A stretch of DNA of 64,000 nucleotides from Sorghum bicolor (GCF_000003195.3 NC_012876.2:1995935-2059934); one strand, 5' to 3'; counted from the first letter of the stretch, positions 34,279-45,207 are shown. The notes: generated from the sequence alone by a model not told the origin. A program made the numbers and translations.

Positions 34279-36973
34279 CTGCTCAATCTCCAGATGCTAA
34301 CCTTCGAACAGTAGCAGAAGGCAACCTCACGCAGTTCCAGGAGCAGAATCTTCCTAACTTCCTCCTCTCCTTATCAATAGAGCTCTCGAACGATGAAAAA
34401 CCTCCGGAGTCTAGAAGGCTTGCTGGTATTATCCTTAAGAATTCTTTGGACGAGAAGGATTCTGCGAAAAAGGAGCTACTGACTCAGCAATGGGTAAGCG
34501 TGGATCCATCTGTCAAGTTGAAGATCAAGGAGTCGTTGCTGGTGACACTAGGATCTTCGGTGCATGATGCGAGGCATACCTCTTCACAAGTCATTGCCAA
34601 GGTTGCATCAATTGAGATACCACGTCGAGAATGGCAAGACCTTGTTGCCAAATTACTGGGCAACATGACTTCTCCAGGTGCATCTGCTCCTTTGAAACAA
34701 GCAACACTAGAGGCATTGGGGTATGTCTGTGAGGAGATTTCTCCACTGGACATGGAGCAGGACCAAGTGAATGCTGTTCTGACTGCTGTTGTCCAGGGAA
34801 TGAACCAGACAGAGCTCAGCCCTGAAGTTCGTCTTGCTGCAGTTAAGGCCCTATACAATGCTCTTGACATTGCCGTGAGTAACTTTGCAAATGAAATGGA
34901 GAGGAATTATATAATGAAGGTGGTTTGTGAGACTGCTGTGTCTAAAGAAGTGGAGATCAGACAGGCTGCATTTGAATGCCTTGTTGCAATAGCATCCACA
35001 TATTATCCACACTTAGATCCTTACATGCAAACGATATTCAACCTGACAGCTAATGCAGTGAAAGGTGATGAGGAACCAGTTGCGCTTCAAGCTGTTGAGT
35101 TCTGGAGCGCTATTTGTGATGAAGAGATTATGCTCCAAGATGAATATGAGGGATCTGAGGATGGCAACTCTACTGCACACTTTTGCTTTATTGAAAAGGC
35201 CCTCCCTTCACTTGTACCGATGCTGCTAGAAGCTTTGTTGAAGCAAGAGGAAGATCAAGATCAAGATGATAATGTTTGGAACATTTCTATGAGTGGTGGG
35301 ACGTGCCTCGGACTCATTTCTAAAACTGTTGGTGATGCAGTTGTCCCTCTTGTGATGCCATTTGTCGAGGCCAACATCACAAAGCCTGATTGGCATTGTC
35401 GCGAGGCAGCTACTTTTGCATTTGGTTCTATCCTTGAAGGCCCCTCTGTTGAAAAACTTGCTCCACTGGTCCAGGCTGGTCTTGATTTCTTGCTTAACAC
35501 AATGAATGATACAAATAGCCAGGTAAAAGATACTACTGCTTGGACTCTTGGGAGGGTATTTGAGCTCTTACATTCTCCAGATGGTGCAAACCCAATCATA
35601 AATAATTCAAACCTTCCTCGTATCATGTCTGTGTTGCTTCAGAGTAGTAAAGATGCTCCAAATGTGGCTGAGAAAGTCTGTGGAGCTATTTATTTTCTTG
35701 CCCAAGGTTATGAAGATGCAGAGTCAATGTCTTCTATGCTCACACCTTATCTACCTAATATCATTGCTGCTCTTCTTTCTGCCGCGGACCGTGCTGATAC
35801 CACCCATTTCAGGCTTCGTGCTTCTGCTTATGAAGCACTGAATGAGATTGTGAGAGTCAGCAATATACCTGAAACTTCAGGCATCATAGGCCAATTGTTG
35901 CAGGAGATCATGAGAAGATTAAACCTTACATTTGATCTCCATATACTTTCTTCTGGTGACAAGGAGAAGCAAAGCGATCTTCAGGCTTTGCTATGTGGTG
36001 TTCTGCAGGTCATCATCCAGAAACTGAGCAGCACAGATGCAAAGTCCATAATTTCTCAGACTGCTGATCAGTTGATGATGCTGTTTCTGCGCGTCTTTGC
36101 CTGCCACAATTCTACTGTTCATGAAGAAGCTATGCTTGCAATTGGTGCTCTTGCATATGCTACTGGTCCAGATTTTGTTAAATACATGCCTAACTTCTTC
36201 ACATATCTGGAGGCTGGCTTGCAGAATTATGAAGAGTACCAAGTGTGTTCCATCTCTGTTGGGGTGGTTGGTGATATTTGTCGTGCCTTGGAAGATAAAA
36301 TTTTGCCATTCTGTGATAGCATTATGACTGTTCTTCTTAAAAACCTATCAAGCTCTATGCTCAATCGGTCTGTGAAGCCTCCGATCTTCTCATGCTTTGG
36401 AGACATTGCTCTTGCTATTGGTGAGAATTTTGAGAAATACCTACCATATGCCATTCCGATGCTTCAAGGAGCTGCAGGACTCCTTGGTACTCTTAATCAG
36501 AGTGATGATGATATGGTTGATTATGGCAACCAGCTCAGACGCGGCATTTTTGAGGCATACTCTGGTATACTCCAGGGCATCAAGGGCCCAAAAGCTCAGC
36601 AGATGATTCCATATGCAACCCATCTACTACAGTTCACTGAAGCTGTCTTCAAAGATAGGAGCAGGTGCCTTTCATTTACATTGTAATTTCTGTTCAATTT
36701 TTTTTTTTTTTTTGCTACCTGTTTCTTACAGCTATAATATATCCCTGTTCTGTTGTTGTTTGTGCCATCAGGGATGATAGTGTGACAAAGGCTGCAGTTG
36801 CTGTCCTTGGGGATCTCGCAGACACGCTTGGCGAGAGCTCAAAGGATCTGTTCAAGACCCAACTATTCCATATTGAGTTCTTGAGGGAGTGCCAAGCCCA
36901 AGAGTTGGATGATGAAGTTCGGGATACTGCACAATGGGCCCAGGGGATGATAAACCTGGCGGTGGTTTCTTAA
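34279..36973 (+). CDS. KPNB1: Importin subunit beta-1 (karyopherin beta), start not found
   Basis: This nuclear import receptor is built of HEAT repeats; it binds importin alpha or cargo, Ran-GTP and nucleoporins. Exon 1 here (34279-36664) runs from AAQSPDANLRT through the importin-N region (QFQEQNLPNFLLSLS). It continues through the HEAT array, including the acidic EEDQDQDDN loop and the AHFCFIEKALPSLVPMLLE stretch. A 107-bp intron (36665-36771) is removed, and exon 2 (36772-36973) ends GMINLAVVS. The total of about 862 residues matches the usual roughly 870 minus the first eight or so. No in-frame ATG exists at the 5' end: the open frame only offers GTG at 34218. The first in-frame Met is about 130 residues in. 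The frame is otherwise intact. Confidence 0.88.
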
Positions 36974-37720
36974 TGTGGGATGGTTTTGGTTTGTTGGTTA
37001 TGGGAGGTTTCTTTTGTGGCTGTGCCAAGTTCATTTGCCACAGATGAATGAAAGGATACCTATATATATGTAGCGTTAGTCTTAGGATTCTGGTAGGCAT
37101 TTGTGCGTTGTTGTTGGTCTGTCAAGCCGGTGTGCGTCACATTGGACTGGGTGGCTTCTGTCCGTGGATGTCTTGAACAGCAAAACTTGGTTCATTTATC
37201 TTGGTATTTTTCAATGCCGGTGTTGTGTTTGCTTCCTGTTTTTAATTTCTTGTCCAGCTGATCAAATTTATATAGGATGCACACGTACATTTAATCATGA
37301 TTTGATCTGCTGGACATGTTTGGTTACTGGTTACTCCATTTCCCTATCATTATAGCTTCTAAGCATTCAGCCTAATTAGGCTGCCATAAAATGCAGGATT
37401 CATTTAACATGGACTTTTTAGGCGCAGAGTGTTTCAGTGGCGCATTAATATGATGGCTGAATTGTGGGGCAAAGTTGATCCATAGCAACCATAAGCTTGA
37501 TGGGAATATATGGTGACAATTGTGGATGTGGTGTGCAGAATCTATATGATATATGGTGATAACAGTAGTGAGAATCAGCAACAAAATCTTTATAGAATGA
37601 CAATTTTGAGATGAACCTCGACACTCTAAATCTCGAGATATTTTTTGAGACACATGTTTAGTGTTTTAGAAGTTGCACATTATCTTTGTATTAGATAAAC
37701 CGGACTATAAATGCTTAGTT
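36974..37720. other. Importin 3' UTR and spacer
   Basis: The 3' UTR probably ends between 37060 and 37350. Beyond that I see only A/T-rich spacer leading to DUF241 copy 11. Confidence 0.4.
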
Positions 37721-37779
37721 ATGCTCTGAATATGTGATTGTAAATGAATATGCATGATGTAGCCAGGGAAAATAATCTG

Positions 37780-38022
37780 CAGTTTCTACCATGGTGATCG
37801 CAATCTCTCTGGCTTGCTTCAGACAATAGCTTGATGAGCCTGCAGTTCTCCTGATCAACTGCAATGGCCTTCTTGCTGATCTTCTTGAGCTGTTTCTGTG
37901 CTTTCTTTACCAATCGGATGTAGGACTGGATCATGACTTGGACAGCTGCATTGTCTCCTCTCTTGAGAGCCATCTGCATGTCCATGATGCTCATCTTGAG
38001 CTCTCCGAAGTTCTCTTGCATG
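37780..38022 (-). pseudogene. DUF241 copy 11, internal fragment
   Basis: Only the middle of the domain is left (about residues 85-165, with [20 protein letters not shown] and [20 protein letters not shown] readable). It joins directly to the promoter, whose TATA box is at 38037-38044. The leader and N-terminal half are therefore deleted, and the C terminus is missing too. It is the closest relative of copy 2, and the flank at 38045-38325 also matches the flank of copy 2. Confidence 0.75.
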
Positions 38023-38044
38023 GTGTAGCTCGTCTCTTTATATA

Positions 38045-38598
38045 ACCAAAGAAGATGAAGAAACAGCAAACAATCTCATCAATGGGAGCTGTTGTGCTGC
38101 TGCAAAAAAACCACCTGTCTGCACGACAAGCTGATGCCTTTCCCTTTTGTTGTTGTTCAGGTACGCGGCAAAATGATGTGCACGAGTGCTTAGTTTAGTG
38201 TTGGATCCGGATTGCGGCATCAGTGAGCAAGCTATGCAATGGGAGATGCAGAGCTGTGCCGACGCTGGTTGCTACTTGCCGGTGGAGGCAGCAGTTGACT
38301 TCACTGTTGATGCCTGCTGAACCATATCATGTGGAATCTTTGGCAATCTCAAGAGGTTCCACATGCTATAAAATTTTATGGCCTCAGTGCTGCATTTTGT
38401 ACTCCTAATGAAGATTATCACGTTGTCATGTTCCACCTATCGGCAACAGGAATCATCATGACCAACTCATTTTCCAACTCCCAAAGTGTATACGTGCATG
38501 CTCTAAGCCTAACACTTGTTTAATGGAGATTGGTTTCTGAGAAATATACAACCCTAACAGAATATTGCTGAGTTTGTATTTGTATTTGTTAAGGTACC
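38045..38598. other. Flank of copy 11
   Basis: Matches the upstream flank of copy 2 (3115-3430) over about 280 bp. No gene. Confidence 0.45.
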
Positions 38599-38614
38599 GG
38601 CTTCTTGTGCTTGC

Positions 38615-39946
38615 TGTTTTTTTTTTTTTTTGAAAGGAATGGCAGGAGCTCTGCCTCTCTATTAAGTTAGAAAAGAGAAAGTTTTATGTACAGCTTGAGT
38701 AAACAGCTGCTTAAAAGCAGAGCACTCGGAGAAGAAGAAACAAAAACCAGAAAAAAGCTAGCCTGCTCTCTGAATAGCCCTTTCTCTTTGCGCTATGTCC
38801 TCTTTAATCTTTGAAGCAACCTGCAGCGCCGCCTCATATGCATTGTTGAAAATTCTACGATTTCTCTCCTTCCAAAGATTCCAGCAAGTATAGATGACCA
38901 AGCCGTTGAAGCGCCTTCTTTGTTCCCTTGGGATTTTCGTTACAGCGTCCTCCCACCATGACTTGATGCTAGAAGGGTCTTGGTGGAATTGGGTTAACTG
39001 GGTGTCGAAGTGCTCCCAGTTTAGGATATGATTCCACACTGCCTTGGCGTACGGGCATAGAAGGGAAAGGTGTAAGCATGTTTCTAAAGGGCCGTTGCAC
39101 AGAACGCAGCGATCTTGATGAGGCCAACCTCTTCTCTGAAGGTGATCCGCCGTTAGTATCTTGCCTTGCACTAGAATCCAAGTGTATACTTTGCACTTAT
39201 TTTCTGCTCGGGCTTTCCAAATGAGGTCACTTTTGAAAGTGGCATAAGACCCTCTGAATTGAATCCTGTACGCAGAGCGGGTGGAGTAGCATCCATCTGC
39301 GGTCCATCGCCAAATGATGGAGTCCTTTACGCCCGGCTGCAGTTGTATGGCTTGGATTCTTATCCAAAGTGAAACAAATTCTTCCAAGTGCTCCGTGGTG
39401 TTGATACGGTTACTTAGGAAGTGTATCCATCTGTCATTGTCCAGCTCTTGCTGCACTGATCTGTTTTTTCTTGCAGCTAGCTGAAACAAGTGTGGGGCGA
39501 GGTTTTTGGGTGCCTCACCATCAAGCCAGTTATCATGCCAGAAGCGGGCCTTGGCCCCGTCCCCAATTGTTATCGAGGTTGAGGCTTTAAAGAGGAGGCG
39601 GTCTTCTTCGTTACAGGGGATTTCTGAGCCAACCCATGGTTTGGATTCATTGGTCCAATCCTGCCAAAGCCACCGCAGATGGAGAGCCCTTCCAAATTTC
39701 TGAAGGTCAAGGATTCCTAGGCCACCTAGGTCTTTTGGCCTAGCCACTGTTGGCCAATTGACTAGGCAGTGCCCGCCATTTGCATTTTCCTCCCCTTTTC
39801 AAAGAAAAGATCTCCTGATTTTATCAATTTTCTTCTTGGCCCATGCGGCCAGCGGGAAAACTGTGAGGTGATAGGTTGGCATGGATGATAGGACGGAGGA
39901 AACCAACGTTAGCCGGCCCGCTTCTAGGACGGAGGAAACCAACGTT
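38615..39946 (-). mobile_element. 5'-truncated LINE
   Basis: This L1-type non-LTR element on the minus strand has its poly(A) tail at 38615-38631. A 16-bp direct repeat (cttcttgtgcttgctg / cttcttgtgcttgttg) flanks it at 38599-38614 and 39947-39962, as expected for target-primed insertion. Only the end of ORF2 remains. At the truncated 5' junction a 22-nt piece is present twice (near 39890 and 39926). Confidence 0.85.
38758..39940 (-). pseudogene. LINE ORF2 C-terminal remnant (zf-RVT domain)
   Basis: The frame covers the end of the reverse transcriptase (MPTYHLTVFPLAAWAKKKID) and the zf-RVT domain, with KVYTWILVQGKILTADHLQR and a CVLCNGPLETCLHLSLLCPYA zinc-binding-type motif. It terminates at 38758. 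An in-frame TGA near 39799 stands where Trp is expected. The catalytic RT motifs and endonuclease are absent, so it is non-functional. Confidence 0.85.
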
Positions 39947-39962
39947 CTTCTTGTGCTTGTTG

Positions 39963-40265
39963 TAATTGTTAAGGTACCAGCTTCTTGGAAGATGCACACT
40001 TTGGCTGTTGATAGCAAGATCTGCATATGGATCTTGTGCTTGCTGTTGAGGCACATGTCATGTGAACAAGAACAACTCATTATCTCATACTAGTGATGAG
40101 GATGAATGATGTGTACTTCTATAACAGTTCAATGATGCTCATGTGAAATGAAAACGCATACGCAAGATGGGCAACCATAAACAAACATATTTCTTCACAG
40201 TGAAACGGACCAAAAACTTTTTCTTTCCAGTCAACTAGTTTTCTGTACACTTCTCTCATATATAC
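39963..40265. other. 3' flank of DUF241 copy 12
   Basis: Unit flank (ggatcttgtgcttgctgttgaggcac) without a gene. Confidence 0.45.
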
Positions 40266-40267
40266 AA

Positions 40268-40345
40268 CAAAATTTGTTTGGATGATCAGCAAATCCTCTA
40301 AAAGGCGGACGCTAATCGCAGGGTTAGAGTTGGTGTAGGATGTAT
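40268..40345 (-). promoter_or_regulatory. Conserved 3' block of DUF241 copy 12
   Basis: The same block as in the recent units, with CCTTTTAGAGG conserved and the hairpin stem only partly preserved. Confidence 0.45.
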
Positions 40346-41047
40346 CTACAAGCTAAGAGCATTTAGAAGTGAAACTCTGCTCTGGATCAACCTCCTGAAC
40401 AAAGTCTCAACTCCGCTCTCAAGATCCACAATGTCCAACTCCAACGACTGCAATTGCTCCTCACACACAACTCTCTTCTTCTGAAAAGCCTTGGATACAA
40501 GAGACCATTTGCCAGGACTTGGCATCGCAACTTGCTTCGACAAGAGTGGCAGTGTTGATTCAAGAATTGTGACGGCGACCTCCCTTGCTTCAGACAGCAT
40601 CTTGATCACCCTGCCTCCTTCAATGCTAGAAGCAGCTTTGTTGTTGATTTTTTTGCACTGCTTCTGGGCCTTCTTGGCAGAGCGGGCATAAGACTGAACC
40701 CTGGCCTGAACAGCCGCTTCATCTCCTCTTTTGAGAGCCAATTGCATCTCCAGGACGATGGACTTGAGCTCTGCAAAGCTCTCTTGCATGGCACTGCAGA
40801 GGTCAAGCAGAACGAGAGAGCGCTCGAGCTCCTCCTCCACCACCTTCCTCTGGCTGCTAGGAAAGCATGTGAGCTCGTCGATGCAGCTGTAGATGCTCCC
40901 CAGCTTTGTCAGATCATCGCTCATGGTTTGGACAGTCATGGAAGGCGCAGAGACGGTCACCTTCAGGCTCTGCAGTTGTTCCTCGACATTGGTTTCACCA
41001 CAGCGAGGGCTCGAAGGCACACTTGCAGATCTCAGATGGAAGGCCAT
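40346..41047 (-). CDS. DUF241 family protein, copy 12 (diverged subgroup)
   Basis: This intact intronless 233-aa DUF241 protein starts at the ATG at 41045-41047 ([18 protein letters not shown]). It belongs with copy 13 in a subgroup that reads [28 protein letters not shown] and [14 protein letters not shown] where copies 3-10 read differently. The TATA box is at 41157-41164. The upstream flank differs from copies 3-10 and has no exon-like block. Function is unknown. It may be closer to the ancestral form than the recently amplified copies (inference). Confidence 0.88.
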   Translation of the reverse strand: MAFHLRSASVPSSPRCGETNVEEQLQSLKVTVSAPSMTVQTMSDDLTKLGSIYSCIDELTCFPSSQRKVVEEELERSLVLLDLCSAMQESFAELKSIVLEMQLALKRGDEAAVQARVQSYARSAKKAQKQCKKINNKAASSIEGGRVIKMLSEAREVAVTILESTLPLLSKQVAMPSPGKWSLVSKAFQKKRVVCEEQLQSLELDIVDLESGVETLFRRLIQSRVSLLNALSL

Positions 41048-41156
41048 GGTTGTGATGGAAGCTTTGAAGCTTCTCTTCGCTGGGAATAGAAGAGAAGGCA
41101 AGCTGCTGCTTATGTTGCTGCAATGCAATGGTTTCTTTCTGGCCTTGTGTTTCCTC

Positions 41157-41164
41157 TTTATATA
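41157..41164 (-). promoter_or_regulatory. TATA box of DUF241 copy 12
   Basis: TATATAAA on the minus strand, 110 bp above the ATG. Confidence 0.65.
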
Positions 41165-41169
41165 ACGAG

Positions 41170-42120
41170 AGCTGGTGAAGCAGTGGAGCATTAACCAGCA
41201 GACATCATGAATCATTCTCATATGTAGCCATGTGGTGACCTGCAACAGAAGACATAACCCAAGAAGCATCCTAGTTAGTTGAGCTTGATTATAAAGCTGT
41301 CATGTCTGCATTTTTGGCAGCAAACTCACCTACACGGGTGAAGAACGCCAAGATCAGAAATCACTGCATCAGATCCAGATCATGACATGGATTAATTAAG
41401 ATGCAAGTTGCCGGTGGATGAGTAAGCAGCATGTTGACTTTGCTCACTCCAGCAATCCAGCTCCAGCCTTCCAAACAAGGCGCGTGTTTTTTTTTTTATG
41501 GAACAAGCAAGCCGCGTGTTAACATCTGATTCTGATCTGATCACAGAAATACACTGTGGCTTAATGATAGCACTCGTGTCATGTCTTGGTCTCCCCGACC
41601 CCAGTGTTCTCCAATTTTCTAGTGCACTACGTGAAGGCATGCGGCTCCTGCATAATATATCAGCTTATGGTGCTGTAATGTCCCAATTGCCATCAGCAAA
41701 GAATCTGCTCGAGTGTGTAATATGTACTATGTTTCTGCGATGTCCATCCCTTCCAAACATTATGAGAAAAAAAAATGTAAGTTCTTTTTAAGGGAAACAA
41801 GAGAGAAACAGACAGAGAAGATAACCTGTTAATTAAGAAAAGAAGATAAGTTGTTAATTGTGTTGCATCAAAACAGAATACTTGTTGCTCCTCAACTTTA
41901 TAGAATTATATTATAGGCTAACATGTTTCTGTTTTCATAAGGGACCAGCCTTCAAGTAATGTTTAGCAAAGAGCGATTGCAACTTCGCAAGAGACCTTCC
42001 TCATTATCAATCTTCAACAAATATTTTCCTAAGAGATTCAAATCTAAGAAATCAGGGTACTAAACCACCTTTATCTACATGGGGTACACCTGGGTCTAGT
42101 TAATTACTAGATGATCTTTT
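41170..42120. repeat. Upstream flank of copy 12, duplicated at copy 13
   Basis: About 0.9 kb matches the flank of copy 13, which is split by the CACTA element (45330-45762 plus 50709-51340). Examples are gcatgcggctcctgcataat and gggaccagccttcaagt. No gene. Confidence 0.6.
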
Positions 42121-42266
42121 TTTGCACCTTGATTTTTCCTTACTCTGGCAACAACTAATAAAAGACAAGATGCATGTACAATGGCACATCGATCGCTTAG
42201 GCTATACTTTACAAGTGCCTACCTCCCTCCTAAAGTAATTTACCTTCCAACTTAAAAATTATATAA

Positions 42267-42499
42267 GGCCTTGTTTAGTTCGCAAAAATTTTCAAGATTT
42301 CCCGTCACATTGAATTTTTGGTCGCATGCATGGAGCATTAAATATAGACAAAAATAAAAAAATAATTGCATAATTTACTTGTAATTTGTGAGATGAATCT
42401 TTTGAACCTAGCTACTCCATGATTGGACAATATTTGTCAAATAAAAACGAAAGTGCTACAGTAGCCAAAACCCAACATTTTTGCGAACTAAACAAGGCC
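42267..42499. mobile_element. GGCCTTGTTTAG-family MITE with TAA duplication
   Basis: This 233-bp element has matching ends GGCCTTGTTTAGTTCGC and GCGAACTAAACAAGGCC. TAA stands on both sides (42264-42266, 42500-42502). The 3-bp target and long inverted ends fit PIF/Harbinger. Confidence 0.85.
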
Positions 42500-42919
42500 T
42501 AAGATATTTTGACTTTCCTACGTACACTTAGATATATAGATTAGAAACCTCTTATAGAAAAATAATAGATTAGAAAAACAAAACCTCTTATGATTCGAAA
42601 CACAGTGAGTAATATATACAGAAACCTCTACCGACGCAGCATGAAATGTGTATCATATGTGATGCCAAGTGGCCACACGTTTTCTAGTGACAGGAAATCA
42701 CGTTCCCAAAGATGATGGTTGTTGTAAAAAAAATAAACGTTCCCAAAGACGACAAAACATCCGGTGGTCCGGGATCTCCGCAAAGAGATAGCATCCACGT
42801 GAACCAAAATGTTATCCCTTGCAGGTTGACAAAAAATAAAATAACCATTGCAGTTTGACTAGGTTGCAGCGCCATAGATGACGATGTCGTAGTTCTATGG
42901 GCACCTGTGGTCGGAGATG

Positions 42920-43105
42920 TTAAAATTTAATAAGTACTATAGTATTTTCGTTTTATTTGTTAATTAGTATCTAATTATAGACTAATTAGATTTAAAGATC
43001 CGTTTTATTCTTTAATTATATTGTTAGTTTCATAAATAGTTTATATTTAGTACTCCATAGATGTGTTCAAACATTCGATGTGACGGGAGTTAAGTCAACC
43101 AAACC
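42920..43105. mobile_element. Worn MITE in the GST promoter
   Basis: The interior resembles the GGCCTTGTTTAG family (actatagtattttcgttt, aaacattcgatgtgacgg), but both ends are degraded. It stops about 5 bp before the GST TATA box. Low certainty. Confidence 0.4.
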
Positions 43106-43108
43106 AGG

Positions 43109-43115
43109 CTATATA
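43109..43115 (+). promoter_or_regulatory. TATA box of the GST gene
   Basis: CTATATA about 95-100 bp above the ATG. Confidence 0.55.
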
Positions 43116-43209
43116 GAAACCTTACCCACCCAAGTAGCTAACTAGCTAGTTTTGCAAACAGCAGAAGAGATAGGGAGAGGAGAAAGCATAAGCTAATAAG
43201 CATCCATCA

Positions 43210-43977
43210 ATGGCGGATGCTGTCAACAAGGAGGCCGAGGGTCGTCTGACGCTGCTGGGCCTGCACGTGAGCCCTTTCGCGCTTCGCGTGCGCATGGCGC
43301 TGGACCTGAAGGGCCTGAGCTACGAGTACGTCGAGCAGGACCTGTTCCACAAGAGCGACCTCCTCCTCACCTCCAACCCCGTGCACAAGAAGGTCCCCGT
43401 GCTCATCCACAACGGCAAGCCCATCTGCGAGTCTCTCGTCGTCCTGGAGTACCTCGAAGAGGTCTGGCCCGGGCCGCCCGGCACCGGCACCGGCGCAGCC
43501 ATCCTCCCCGCTGACCCCTACGGCCGCGCCGTCGCTCGCTTCTGGGCCGCCTACATCGACGGCAAGCTGTTCCCGGCGTGGGTAGACGTCATGAAGGCGG
43601 CGACGGAGGAGGAGAGAGCGGAGAAGGTGAAGGAGACGCACGCCGCGGTGCTCAACCTGGAGAAGGCCTTCGCCGAGATCACCTCCAGCAACGGCGGCGG
43701 CAACGACGACGGTGCGGCGGCGGGCTTCTTCGGCGGCGACTCCGTTGGGTACCTGGACCTCGCGCTCGGGTGCTCCCTGCCGTGGTTCGGGGCGCTGCGC
43801 GCCATGTTCGGCGTCGAGGTCATCGACGTTGCTCAGGCTCCGCTGCTGGCGGCGTGGGCCGAGCGGTTTGCGGAAACCGCCGTGGCCAAGGAGGTGCTGC
43901 CGGAGCCGGACCAGGCTGTGGCGTACGCCAAGAAGATTCAGGCTTACTGGGCTTCTGCTGCTTCTGCTAAAAAGTGA
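43210..43977 (+). CDS. GSTU: Tau-class glutathione S-transferase
   Basis: This 255-aa cytosolic enzyme conjugates glutathione to electrophiles in detoxification and stress. The N-terminal thioredoxin-like domain has the tau-class HVSPF motif with catalytic Ser21. The glutathione-site residues Lys48, Val62-Pro63 (KKVPVLI) and Glu74-Ser75 are also present. The C-terminal helical domain runs from about residue 95 (RAVARFWAAYIDGK) to the end. The ATG (tcaATGGCGG context) follows the TATA box by about 95 bp. Most tau genes have one intron near the FWA-YID region; this one reads straight through. It stands alone between DUF241 copies 12 and 13 on the opposite strand. A Gly/Asn/Asp-rich loop (near residues 160-170) looks longer than usual. 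Confidence 0.95.
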   Translation: MADAVNKEAEGRLTLLGLHVSPFALRVRMALDLKGLSYEYVEQDLFHKSDLLLTSNPVHKKVPVLIHNGKPICESLVVLEYLEEVWPGPPGTGTGAAILPADPYGRAVARFWAAYIDGKLFPAWVDVMKAATEEERAEKVKETHAAVLNLEKAFAEITSSNGGGNDDGAAAGFFGGDSVGYLDLALGCSLPWFGALRAMFGVEVIDVAQAPLLAAWAERFAETAVAKEVLPEPDQAVAYAKKIQAYWASAASAKK

Positions 43978-43980
43978 CGC

Positions 43981-44420
43981 TGTTCAGAATTCAGAGTACA
44001 CTGAGTCCTGTAATAATAATAAATTGAAGCAGAAATCTCAAGAGGATCATTCTGTACCTGTAATGAAGATTATAACTTTGTAAATCTGTCATTTACCAGC
44101 TATCGGTAACAGGATTTCATCATGGCAGTGTGTCAGTGTGTGAGAAAATGAGTTGATCATGATATTCTGCTTCACATGAGATGTGCCTCAAGTTGATTTG
44201 CACTTCTTTAACAGTCCAATCATGGTGAGGAAAGCCCTCTAGACTGTTGTTTAACTCCCCTTTGTACAATTCTAAACGAAAGCGCGTAGGCAACTTGACC
44301 TAAACAAAGAAATTTCTCCACAGGAAAGAAGAATGCTGGAATAGACAACAGGAAATGGATGGAGCAACAAACTTTGCTTCTCAGTCAGATGAATTTCTGT
44401 ACACTTTCTATCACATATAT
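43981..44420. other. GST 3' UTR and 3' flank of copy 13
   Basis: The GST 3' UTR ends within about 100-150 bp (aataataaattg near 44014). From about 44085 the text matches array flank (agctatcggtaacagg). Confidence 0.45.
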
Positions 44421-44506
44421 ACAACAAATTTGTTTGGATGATCAGGAGATCCTCTAAAAGGCGGATGCTAATCGCAGGGTGGAGCTGGTGCAGGACCTAT
44501 ATCTAT

Positions 44507-45207
44507 CTACAAACTAAGAGCATTTAGAAGTGAAACTCTGCTCTGGATCAACCTCCTGAACAAAGTCTCAACTCCGCTCTCAAGGTCCACAATGTCCAAC
44601 TCCAACATCTGCAATTGCTCCTCTTCACACACAACTCTCTTCTTCTGGAAAGCCTTGGATACAAGAGACCATTTCCCAGGGCTTGGCATCGCAACTTGCT
44701 TCGACAAGAGTTGCAGTGCTGATTCGAGGATTGTGACAGCTATCTCTCTTGCTTCCGACAACAGCTTGACCACCCTGCCTCCATCGATGTCAGAAGCAGC
44801 CTTGTTGATGTTTTTGCACTGTTTCTGCGCCTTCTTGGCTGAACGAGCGTAAGAGTGAACCCTAGCCTGAACAGCTGCATCATCCCTCTTTTGAGAGCCA
44901 ATTGCATCTCCAAGACAATGGTCTTGAGCTCGGCAAAGCTATCTTGCATGGCACTGCAGAGGTCAAGCAGAACAAGAGAGCGCTCAAGCTCCTCCTCCAC
45001 CACCTTCCTCTGGCTGCTAGGGAAGCATGTGAGCTCGTCGATGCAGCTGTAGATGCTCCCCAGTTTTCTCAGACTATCTCTCATGGTTTGGACAATCGTG
45101 GAAGGCGAAGAGACAGTCACCTTCAGGCTCTGCAATTGTTCCTCGACACTGGTTTCACTGGAGCGAGGGCTCGAAGGCACACTTGCAGATCTCAGATGGT
45201 AGGCCAT
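44507..45207 (-). pseudogene. DUF241 copy 13, single frameshift
   Basis: The gene aligns with copy 12 along its full length from the ATG at 45205-45207. One base is missing near 44882-44886 (codons 108-109), which shifts the frame after MQLALKRG. The C-terminal part is intact in the shifted frame ([17 protein letters not shown]... to SLLNALSL). One balanced codon loss and one codon gain elsewhere keep the frame. A TATA box is at 45318-45325. A sequencing error would also explain it. It belongs to the copy 12 subgroup. Confidence 0.85.
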
